Assembly: GCF_022511165.1 (NCBI RefSeq)
Contig: NZ_JAFLSB010000063.1
Location: 1-5,561 of the forward strand
Direction: 5' to 3'
Source: Helicobacter sp.
GTDB taxonomy: Bacteria; Campylobacterota; Campylobacteria; Campylobacterales; Helicobacteraceae
DNA length: 5,561 nt
The notes beneath the pieces are model-generated. The model was not told the DNA's origin. It did not search any database and saw only the letters and a list, made by a program, of their open reading frames with translations. A program made the position numbers and the translations under genes. Below are positions 1 to 5,561 of this stretch, piece by piece; the first letter of the stretch is position 1; the number at the start of each line of letters is the position of its first letter.

Positions 1-1536
1 AAAATAATCATCTTTTATAAGCTCAAAATACACATCACCATACTGCCCCACTTCACGCACACAAGGAGCAAAAAACTCCACCCCTCTAAGCCTTGTTTGA
101 GATTGCTTATCAAGCAAAATATATTCAAAATGTTTGCCCTCTTTGCCTAGGGGCTTTATAGATTCTATACTTAATTGCTCACACACAAACAGAGGCGTAG
201 GATTCCCCGCACCAAAAGGCTCAAAGGCTTCAATGCACTCCATTAGCTCATTATCAATATCTATACTTTTGATACACCCTAGCACATTATCCTCGCCCTT
301 AGTCTCTTCAAGCACAAGATGTGTGGAAAAAAATGTGATGAAATTCTGCAGATTCTGCGCTTCTAAGCTTAGCCCAACCGCCCCGCTATGCCCTCCAAAA
401 TTGAGCAAACTCTCTCCAAAAGGGATAATGCTCTCTATAAGATTCACATCGCCAAAACTGCGCCCACTGCCCCTTAGCACATTATTACATTCATTAAACA
501 CAAAAGCACTTTTTTTGTATTTTTTTGCCAAAAAAGAAGCGACTATGCCTAGCACTCCCTCATTCCAACCCTGTGCATAGCTCACTACCACATTTTCTTT
601 TTCTATAAGAACATTATGTGTAGATTCTAGAATCTCGCCCTGAATGCGTTTGCGCTCATTATTAAGGCTCACAAGCTGCTCATACGCGATTTTAGCGTGG
701 GTATAGTCCTCGCTCACTAAAAATTCAAGCGCCATATTTGCGCTTGCTATGCGTCCGGGAGCATTTAAAAGCGGAATCACATAAAAGCCAAGCGTCTGCG
801 CATCAAGCCTTTTATACTTCTCTCGCAGAATCTGCGCAAATGGCGCAGAAGTCGTATGCAGGGATTGAATGCCTTTTTTGACAAACAAGCGATTAATACC
901 CACTAGAGGCATTACATCGCCAATACTTGCAAGAGCCAAATAGGGCAAAAATACGCCCATATCAATGTTTGATTGCAAAATCTGCTTTAAAGTAGCACAA
1001 AAATACCAAGCCACCACCGCACCACAAATGCTTTTTTGAGGGAAAAAACATTCAGGCAAATAAGGGTCAATAATCACATCGGCATTTGGGAGTTGCGCGG
1101 TAGGCGTGTGATGATCAGTAATCACAAGGGGGATTTGAGCTTCCCTGCACCACTGCGCCGCACTTAGAGCAGTTATACCATTATCCACACTCACTACCAC
1201 AGCGGCATTTTGAGCATATTTATCTAAAAGCGCGCCACTTACCCCATAGCCATCTTCAAAGCGATGAGGGATAATAAGGCGCATATTGGCATAGCCAAGC
1301 ATTCTAAAAAAAAGCACCATAATCGCACTTGCACACACGCCATCAGCATCATAATCCCCTACAACAAGTACTTCTTGCCCTTTTTTAATACACTCTGCAA
1401 CAATCTCTGCTCCCTCAAAAGTATGCGCAAGACATTGAGGCAAGGGCAAATCTTGCAAAGATGAGAATCCTCGCTCCACATCACGCGCTAGAAGCAAATC
1501 TAAAATTTGGGCTTTACTCAAAATAGGATAGCTCAT
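1..1536 (-). CDS. recJ: Single-stranded-DNA-specific exonuclease RecJ (3' end cut by window edge)
   Basis: RecJ degrades single-stranded DNA 5' to 3' in the cytoplasm, in RecFOR-type recombination and in base-excision and mismatch repair. The reading frame is open for 512 codons from an ATG at 1536 to the window edge, with no stop. Epsilonproteobacterial RecJ proteins are about 515-525 residues as I recall, so only a short tail should be missing. The DHH phosphoesterase core is clear: DYDADG (61-66), DNG (118-120), DHH (141-143), DP (157-158) and SIGDVMPL (204-211) carry the metal-binding Asp and His residues, followed by LLNAPGR (256-262). The DHHA1 and C-terminal parts show GWNEGVLGIVAS (323-334), GSGRS (356-360), FGGHSGAVG (380-388) and PFGAGNPTPLF (440-450). 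A GAGGGG ribosome site lies about 5 nt before the ATG. It begins 36 bp after pyrG with room for no obvious promoter, so co-transcription with pyrG is inferred. It is shorter than E. coli RecJ (577 aa), as is normal for this group. Confidence 0.96.
   Translation of the reverse strand, partial: MSYPILSKAQILDLLLARDVERGFSSLQDLPLPQCLAHTFEGAEIVAECIKKGQEVLVVGDYDADGVCASAIMVLFFRMLGYANMRLIIPHRFEDGYGVSGALLDKYAQNAAVVVSVDNGITALSAAQWCREAQIPLVITDHHTPTAQLPNADVIIDPYLPECFFPQKSICGAVVAWYFCATLKQILQSNIDMGVFLPYLALASIGDVMPLVGINRLFVKKGIQSLHTTSAPFAQILREKYKRLDAQTLGFYVIPLLNAPGRIASANMALEFLVSEDYTHAKIAYEQLVSLNNERKRIQGEILESTHNVLIEKENVVVSYAQGWNEGVLGIVASFLAKKYKKSAFVFNECNNVLRGSGRSFGDVNLIESIIPFGESLLNFGGHSGAVGLSLEAQNLQNFITFFSTHLVLEETKGEDNVLGCIKSIDIDNELMECIEAFEPFGAGNPTPLFVCEQLSIESIKPLGKEGKHFEYILLDKQSQTRLRGVEFFAPCVREVGQYGDVYFELIKDDYF
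622..637 (-). repeat. 16-bp word with 14-bp palindrome, copy 1 (inside recJ)
   Basis: Positions 622-635 read AGATTCTAGAATCT, a perfect 14-bp palindrome made of two abutting AGAWTCT heptamers. The minus-strand continuation gives AGATTCTAGAATCTAC with its last two bases at 621-620 (outside the stated span by two bases because the word reads leftward). The same 16 bases occur in prmC at 4708-4723. Here the word encodes ILEST in RecJ (residues 302-306). No function is known to me. Confidence 0.6.
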
Positions 1537-1572
1537 TTATACCCCTCTTTGCGCCTTATGCTAGGGCAAGAA

Positions 1573-3195
1573 CTATGCTTTTTTATGCGCAAGAGTTTGC
1601 CTCACAAAATCAAGAATCACAGGATTTGGACGCTGCAAACGCGAGGTAAATTCAGGGTGAAACTGCACCCCCACAAACCACGGGTGATGAGCAAGCTCAA
1701 TAGATTCTATAAGTCCATTACTCTCACCGCTAATAATCATACCATTTTGTTCAAAAAGCTCACGATAAGCAGGATTTGCCTCGTAGCGGTGGCGATGCCG
1801 CTCTTTAATTAATTTTTGCTTGCCATAGGATTCATAAAGCTTTGTGCCCTCTTTAAGGTGGCATTCATATTCGCCTAATCGCATTGTTCCGCCCATTGGC
1901 GAAGTATGTGTCCTTAGCTGCACATTGCCTTGTGCATCTATAAAATCCTCGATGAGATAGATAATAGGCTCTTTGGTATGTAAATCAAACTCCACAGAAT
2001 TTGCCTCTTTGATTCCTAGCACATTACGCGCAAATTCAATCAAAGAAAGCTGCATACCAAGACAAATGCCAAGCATAGGGATATTATTTTCTCTCGCATA
2101 AGTAATCGCCTTTAATTTGCCATTAATCCCCCGCTCGCCAAATCCTCCCGGAATAAGAATAGAATCTACATCATACAAAAGGCTGATATTTTCTTCTAAA
2201 CGCTCACTATCAATCCACTTGATATTCACGCGTGTATCGGTATTTGCTCCTGCGTGAATAAGGGATTCTATAAGTGATTTATATGATTCTTTAAGGCTCA
2301 AATACTTCCCCACAAAACCAATGCTTATCTGACTTTTAGGCGCAATGATTTTTTTTACAAGCATATCCCAATTATCCATTTTAGGCTCTAATACCCCAAG
2401 CTCCAAATGCCGAGCTATGGGAGTAAGTATGCCTTCTTCTAAAAAATTAAGTGGGCATTTATAGATACTCTCTGTATCCTCTGCAACAATCACGCTATCA
2501 TCATCGACATCACAGCTCATTGCAAGTTTGCGTTTTAATTCTTTATCAAGATTCCTCTCACATCGCGCAACAAGAATCTGCGGTGAAATCCCTATGCGCC
2601 TAAGCTCTTGCACAGAATGCTGCGTGGGCTTAGTTTTAAGCTCTCCTGCTGCACGCACAAGAGGGATAAGCGTTACGTGAATAGAAATCACTTGTTTATT
2701 ACTAAGTTCGTGCTTCATTTGGCGCATTGCCTCAAGATAGGGCATACCCTCTATATCACCAACCGTGCCCCCAAGCTCCACCACAAGAAAATCACTTCTT
2801 TCTCCTGCGAGTTTAATACGCGCTTTAATCTCATCAACAATATGTGGCACGATTTGAATGGTTTTTCCAAGATATTTACCCTTGCGCTCATTTTCAATCA
2901 CTGACATATACACTTGCCCGGTGGTAAAATTATTTGTCTTGTAAAAATCTTTATTTAAAAAACGTTCATAATGTCCTATATCTAAATCTGTCTCCGCTCC
3001 ATCGCAAGTTACAAACACTTCGCCGTGTTCAAGTGGACTCATCGTGCCCGGATCAACATTGATATAAGGGTCAATTTTAAGAATAGAGACATTATAACCG
3101 CTATGTTGCAAGAGAGTTGCTATGGAAGAAGAGGTGATACCCTTCCCAAGAGAGCTTAAAACGCCTCCGGTTACAAAAATATACTTCACTGACAT
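1573..3195 (-). CDS. pyrG: CTP synthase (glutamine-hydrolysing)
   Basis: PyrG makes CTP from UTP, ATP and glutamine, the last step of de novo pyrimidine nucleotide synthesis, in the cytoplasm. The protein has 540 residues (E. coli 545) and both domains are complete. The N-terminal amidoligase domain (about 1-270) has TGGVLSSLGKG (9-19), KIDPYINVDPGT (40-51), EHGEVFVTCDGAETDLD (56-72), VVELGGTVGDIE (138-149) and KTKPTQHSV (187-195), which form the ATP, Mg and UTP sites. The C-terminal class I glutamine amidotransferase domain has PGGFGERG (349-356), nucleophile Cys378 in GICLGMQ, and His513 and Glu515 in QFHPEF, so the catalytic triad is intact. The ATG at 3195 is preceded by AAGGGA five to six bases upstream, and the protein begins exactly where the family does. 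It ends with TAG, 36 bp before recJ. It is first in a leftward unit, and its promoter should lie in the gap shared with the M48 protease gene. Nothing in it looks damaged or foreign. Confidence 0.99.
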   Translation of the reverse strand: MSVKYIFVTGGVLSSLGKGITSSSIATLLQHSGYNVSILKIDPYINVDPGTMSPLEHGEVFVTCDGAETDLDIGHYERFLNKDFYKTNNFTTGQVYMSVIENERKGKYLGKTIQIVPHIVDEIKARIKLAGERSDFLVVELGGTVGDIEGMPYLEAMRQMKHELSNKQVISIHVTLIPLVRAAGELKTKPTQHSVQELRRIGISPQILVARCERNLDKELKRKLAMSCDVDDDSVIVAEDTESIYKCPLNFLEEGILTPIARHLELGVLEPKMDNWDMLVKKIIAPKSQISIGFVGKYLSLKESYKSLIESLIHAGANTDTRVNIKWIDSERLEENISLLYDVDSILIPGGFGERGINGKLKAITYARENNIPMLGICLGMQLSLIEFARNVLGIKEANSVEFDLHTKEPIIYLIEDFIDAQGNVQLRTHTSPMGGTMRLGEYECHLKEGTKLYESYGKQKLIKERHRHRYEANPAYRELFEQNGMIISGESNGLIESIELAHHPWFVGVQFHPEFTSRLQRPNPVILDFVRQTLAHKKA

Positions 3196-3234
3196 TTTAT
3201 TCCCTTCATCAAGATTCTAAAATTTATGCAAATA

Positions 3235-3264
3235 ATAATAAATTAGGAGTTAAAAGTGTGTTAA
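3235..3264 (-). promoter_or_regulatory. Candidate promoter for pyrG-recJ
   Basis: On the minus strand, TTAACA (3264-3259; five of six match TTGACA) and TATTAT (3240-3235; five of six match TATAAT) are separated by 18 bp. Transcription would start near 3228, giving a leader of about 33 nt that contains the AAGGGA ribosome site of pyrG. Helicobacter promoters often lack a real -35 box, and the region is very AT-rich, so the TTAACA match may be chance. A second -10-like word, TAGAAT (3219-3214), lies too close to the ribosome site to be the better choice. Confidence 0.4.
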
Positions 3265-3290
3265 TTTACCCTTTTTTGTATTTTCTCTCC

Positions 3291-3296
3291 TATGAT
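3291..3296 (+). promoter_or_regulatory. Candidate -10 box for the M48 protease-prmC unit
   Basis: TATGAT matches five of six bases of the housekeeping -10 consensus and is preceded by T-rich sequence (a T6 run at 3272-3277), as is common for epsilonproteobacterial sigma-70-type promoters, which usually lack a -35 box. Transcription would start near 3303, leaving a leader of about 35 nt before the TTG start. The alternatives TATTAT (3309-3314) and TATATA (3312-3317) are also -10-like but would leave only about 14-17 nt of leader, starting almost on the ribosome site. Which one is used cannot be settled from sequence. Confidence 0.35.
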
Positions 3297-3324
3297 ATCA
3301 ATAAAAATTATTATATATCATTCT

Positions 3325-3333
3325 TAAGGAGAT
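3325..3333 (+). promoter_or_regulatory. Strong ribosome binding site that fixes the TTG start of the M48 protease
   Basis: TAAGGAGAT matches eight of nine bases of the ideal TAAGGAGGT. Its AAGGAG core (3326-3331) is six bases before the TTG at 3338. The next in-frame ATG, at 3347, would be 15 bases away from the core, which is too far, so the TTG is the likely start and the ATG is only the fourth codon. Confidence 0.8.
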
Positions 3334-3337
3334 AGTT

Positions 3338-4564
3338 TTGCAAGATATGCTTATTTTATTTATTGCTCTTTTTATCTGCACCTACACATTACCAAGTATC
3401 ATTTTAGCCATACTTCAATTTAAACATATCAAAGCAGAATTGCGCAAACCTGCCATTCTTTTAGAATCTGAAGATTATATCTTAGCAGGAGAATACGCCC
3501 TTGCTTCCTTGCGACTTGATATACTTTCTAAAATCACTGAAGCGCTTGTGTTTGCTCTATGGGTGAGCTTTGGCTTACATCTATTAAGCACAGAGCTTAC
3601 ATCACTTTTTCCAATAGATACTAATCCTTTATGGCAAGGTGTGGCTTTGGTGCTAAGTTTTATGCTTATTGGGAGCATTATTGACTTACCTTTTTCTCTT
3701 TATAAAACCTTTTGGCTTGATAAAAAATTCCACTTCAGTAAGCAAACACCGCTCATTTTTATTTCTGATTCCATTAAAACATTATTTTTAAGTCTCATTG
3801 TAGGCGGCATTGTGACAACATTGCTCATTTTAATCATAGAGCATATTTCACTTTGGTGGATTGTAGGATTTATTGTATTGCTTGCTGTGGTAATTCTAGC
3901 AAATTTTATTTACCCCACACTCATCGCACCATTATTTAATACATTCACTCCACTTGAAGATGAAAATCTCAAATCGCGTATAGAATCTTTACTCAATAGT
4001 ATAGGCTTTAAAAGTAGCGGTGTATTTGTGATTAATGCCTCAAGACACGATGGGCGACTGAATGCGTATTTTGGTGGGCTTGGCAAAAGTAAGCGCGTGG
4101 TGCTCTTTGACACTCTGCTTGATAAAATTAGCGCTGATGGGCTTATTGCTATTTTAGGACACGAGCTTGGGCATTTTAAGCATAATGATATTTTTAAAAA
4201 TATCATTATTATGGCTTGTGTGTTTTTTGTGCTTTTCTTTGTTGTGGGGCATTTACCTCTGCAGCTCTTTGATACAATCGGTTTAGCACACAATGGGGCG
4301 GGGATTTTGATTGTAATGCTTCTTATCTCGCCCGTTATTGCCTTTTGGTTTATGCCTCTTATTGGTTATTTTAGTCGCAAAGCAGAATATGCAGCCGATG
4401 AATTTGGAGCAGATATTTCAAGCAAACACTGCCTTGCAAATGTGCTTGTGCGCCTTGTCAATGAAAATAAAAGCTTTCCTAGCTCCCACCCTGCTTATAT
4501 TTTCTTTTATTACACCCACCCACCACTCCTTCAAAGATTAAAAGCCCTTGATTATGAGCTCTAG
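3338..4564 (+). CDS. M48-family membrane zinc metalloprotease (Ste24 / CAAX prenyl protease 1-like)
   Basis: This is a 408-residue integral membrane endopeptidase of family M48, Ste24-like subgroup. About seven hydrophobic spans are visible, near residues 4-27, 64-86, 99-118, 148-167, 172-192, 287-307 and 320-342. The zinc site is intact: HELGH (275-279) gives two His ligands and the catalytic Glu276, and Glu350 in SRKAEYAAD is the expected third ligand. Other family blocks are SIIDLPFSLYKTFWLDKKF (113-131), RLNAYFGG (240-247) before VVLFDTLL (254-261), and the C-terminal THPPLLQRLKAL (393-404). In yeast, Ste24 trims prenylated a-factor and clears blocked translocons. Bacteria are not known to prenylate proteins, so a membrane-protein quality-control role in the inner membrane is inferred. 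The length is close to the H. pylori homologue I recall (about 407 aa). The start is a TTG with a strong ribosome site. The 3' end overlaps prmC by 11 bp. HtpX is a related but shorter alternative and fits less well. Confidence 0.93.
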   Translation: MQDMLILFIALFICTYTLPSIILAILQFKHIKAELRKPAILLESEDYILAGEYALASLRLDILSKITEALVFALWVSFGLHLLSTELTSLFPIDTNPLWQGVALVLSFMLIGSIIDLPFSLYKTFWLDKKFHFSKQTPLIFISDSIKTLFLSLIVGGIVTTLLILIIEHISLWWIVGFIVLLAVVILANFIYPTLIAPLFNTFTPLEDENLKSRIESLLNSIGFKSSGVFVINASRHDGRLNAYFGGLGKSKRVVLFDTLLDKISADGLIAILGHELGHFKHNDIFKNIIIMACVFFVLFFVVGHLPLQLFDTIGLAHNGAGILIVMLLISPVIAFWFMPLIGYFSRKAEYAADEFGADISSKHCLANVLVRLVNENKSFPSSHPAYIFFYYTHPPLLQRLKALDYEL

Positions 4565-5390
4565 CATTGATGAGCTTTTGCAAAGTGCGACAAAAGAGCT
4601 TTCCTCTGTCGCTCAAAGCCTCCATTTAAAGCCAAGAATGGAGAGTGAGCTACTGCTTAGTTTTGTATTAAAACTCCCTCGAATCTACCTCCACACTCAT
4701 AGCACACAGATTCTAGAATCTACCCTTGTGCAGCATTATCTCTCACTCATCGCATTACGCAAACAAGGCACGCCACTTGAATACATTACCCAAAGTGCGA
4801 GTTTTTATGGCTATGATTTTTTTGTGAATCCCTCTGTGCTTATCCCACGCCCCGAAACAGAGATTTTAATCGATAAAGCAAGAGAGCTTATCCACACTCA
4901 CCATATCCATTCCATAGTGGAAGTAGGTATAGGCTCTGGCATCATCACTACTACACTTGCAAAACTAGAGCCACAATGCCGCTTTTTTGCTACCGATGTG
5001 AGCCAAGAAGCCCTTTGTGTCGCACAAAAAAATATCATTACTTATGCGCCAAATGCAGATATTACCCTGTGCCATTGCTCTATTATCCCTCCTGATGTGC
5101 CACCCTTTGAACTTCTTATCAGCAATCCTCCCTACATTAGAGATGATTATCCCATAGAGAAGCCTCTACTTTTTGAGCCCCATCTTGCCCTCTTTGGTGG
5201 AAAGGACGGGCTAGATGTATATAGAAAAATTTTACAAGCTATTAAAACGCACACCAATATATGGCTACTCTGCGAAATGGGCTATGATCAAAAAGAAGCA
5301 ATAAGCGAACTTTTGCGTGATGCGCTCAATGTATCATTCTATAAAGATTTAAGTGGCTGGGATAGGGGCTTTAGCGCCTATTTTGCTTGA
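4554..5390 (+). CDS. prmC: Peptide chain release factor N5-glutamine methyltransferase PrmC (HemK)
   Basis: PrmC uses S-adenosylmethionine to methylate the glutamine of the GGQ motif in release factors RF1 and RF2, which is needed for efficient translation termination. The 278-residue product (E. coli 277) has a helical N-terminal domain (about 1-85) that docks on the release factor, then the family block IPRPETE (97-103). The Rossmann methyltransferase domain shows VEVGIGSG (122-129, SAM-binding loop), ATDVS (146-150, acidic residue for the ribose), catalytic NPPY (191-194), LFGGKDGLDVYRKI (213-226) and, at the end, KDLSGWDRGF (264-273). I chose the ATG at 4554; a TTG two codons upstream (4548) is possible but adds nothing conserved. 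No good ribosome site precedes either, and the start lies inside the last codons of the protease gene, so translational coupling is likely. The older name hemK (protoporphyrinogen oxidase) is a historical misassignment. The gene ends in TGA. Confidence 0.97.
   Translation: MSSSIDELLQSATKELSSVAQSLHLKPRMESELLLSFVLKLPRIYLHTHSTQILESTLVQHYLSLIALRKQGTPLEYITQSASFYGYDFFVNPSVLIPRPETEILIDKARELIHTHHIHSIVEVGIGSGIITTTLAKLEPQCRFFATDVSQEALCVAQKNIITYAPNADITLCHCSIIPPDVPPFELLISNPPYIRDDYPIEKPLLFEPHLALFGGKDGLDVYRKILQAIKTHTNIWLLCEMGYDQKEAISELLRDALNVSFYKDLSGWDRGFSAYFA
4708..4723 (+). repeat. 16-bp word with 14-bp palindrome, copy 2 (inside prmC)
   Basis: Positions 4708-4721 are AGATTCTAGAATCT, identical to the palindrome in recJ, and the next two bases (AC) also match when each copy is read on its gene's coding strand. 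It encodes ILEST (residues 53-57 of PrmC), in the same reading frame as the copy in recJ, although the two proteins are unrelated. It may reflect a genome-wide word preference. Confidence 0.6.
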
Positions 5391-5469
5391 GAGAATGTAA
5401 AAGCAAAGCTATGGATAAACGCAGAATCTCTATCTCTAAAATCCCAAAATTGATATTTTAATATATAAA

Positions 5470-5561
5470 TTATACATCTAGCGGACTAAGAAAGCTTGGC
5501 TCTTGATTCTTCTTTAAGGTTTTAAAATCATCTAGATTCTCATCAAAATCTCTTTTTTGAT
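5470..5561 (-). CDS. C-terminal end of an unidentified protein (5' part beyond window edge)
   Basis: A minus-strand frame is open from the right edge of the window to a TAA at 5472-5470, giving 29 residues that end in EPSFLSPLDV. The stretch is hydrophilic and charged (begins QKRDFDENLDD), like a soluble C-terminal tail, and codon use resembles the neighbouring genes. The other two minus-strand frames are closed by stops within the first few codons from the edge (a TGA near 5546-5544 and a TAG near 5534-5532), which makes this the only candidate on that strand. It would converge with prmC, leaving a 79-bp gap. I do not recognise the protein. So short an open frame could still be chance. Confidence 0.5.
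   Translation of the reverse strand, partial: QKRDFDENLDDFKTLKKNQEPSFLSPLDV

Noticed and set aside
204..211. Apparent change in RecJ motif IV
   Set aside because: These are protein residues 204-211 (bases about 904-927): SIGDVMPL instead of the more usual TVADVVPL. The metal-binding Asp is kept and a Gly for Ala is a mild change, so there is no reason to suspect loss of function.
134..580. Plus-strand open frame of 148 codons antisense to recJ
   Set aside because: It lies wholly opposite conserved RecJ motifs, has no ribosome site that I can see and a low-complexity Ser/Leu/Pro-rich product. It is a shadow of recJ codon use.
1306..1313. Homopolymer tracts as phase-variation switches (A8 at 1306-1313 in recJ, T8 at 2349-2356 in pyrG, T7 at 510-516 and 520-526)
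   Set aside because: Eight bases or fewer in an AT-rich genome is common, the tracts lie inside housekeeping genes, and all frames are intact.
3910..4293. Minus-strand open frame of 127 codons antisense to the M48 protease
   Set aside because: It sits opposite the catalytic region of a clearly real gene, and its Ser/Leu/Lys-rich product has no recognisable domain.
5411..5461. Plus-strand mini-frame of 16 codons after prmC (ATG at 5411)
   Set aside because: Very short, no ribosome site, and no sign of coding bias; most likely chance.
5391..5469. Possible terminator between prmC and the convergent gene
   Set aside because: The best hairpin is AAAAT-TGAT-ATTTT (5446-5459), a five-pair stem made only of A-T pairs with no following T run. 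It is too weak to call.
1..5561. CRISPR array, insertion sequence, tRNA/rRNA, riboswitch or defence system
   Set aside because: No regularly spaced repeats, terminal inverted repeats, transposase motifs or RNA folds stood out by eye, and conserved genes cover nearly all of the window.

Overview
The window looks like ordinary chromosomal sequence from an epsilonproteobacterium (Campylobacterota), most likely a Helicobacter of the enterohepatic kind. The evidence is AT-rich composition, tightly packed genes, heavy use of the words AGATTCT and AGAATCT, and two gene pairs that I recall being adjacent in Helicobacter pylori as well: recJ with pyrG, and an M48 (Ste24-like) metalloprotease with prmC/hemK. 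The species call is inference, since no rRNA or other marker is present.

There are two divergent transcription units. Reading left on the minus strand from about 3235 is pyrG (CTP synthase, 1573-3195), followed after 36 bp by recJ (single-strand-specific 5'-3' DNA exonuclease, 1-1536). recJ runs off the left edge and probably lacks only its last few codons. Reading right on the plus strand is a membrane-embedded M48-family zinc protease (3338-4564, TTG start), followed with an 11-bp overlap by prmC (release-factor glutamine methyltransferase, 4554-5390). The 142-bp gap between the units (3196-3337) carries candidate promoters for both directions. After prmC, a 79-bp AT-rich gap without a convincing terminator separates it from the C-terminal end of an unidentified minus-strand gene (5470 to the right edge).

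The genes are housekeeping functions: nucleotide supply (CTP), DNA repair and recombination, membrane protein turnover, and maturation of peptide release factors. pyrG and recJ are probably co-transcribed. The protease and prmC are probably translationally coupled. I found no mobile element, CRISPR array, RNA gene, toxin-antitoxin pair or defence system, and nothing that I would call a new biological system. The most unusual signal is at word level. The heptamer AGAWTCT occurs about 15 times by hand count, where roughly one would be expected from base composition. It falls in several reading frames and in both intergenic gaps. Two copies form an identical 16-bp repeat containing a perfect 14-bp palindrome, one in recJ and one in prmC.
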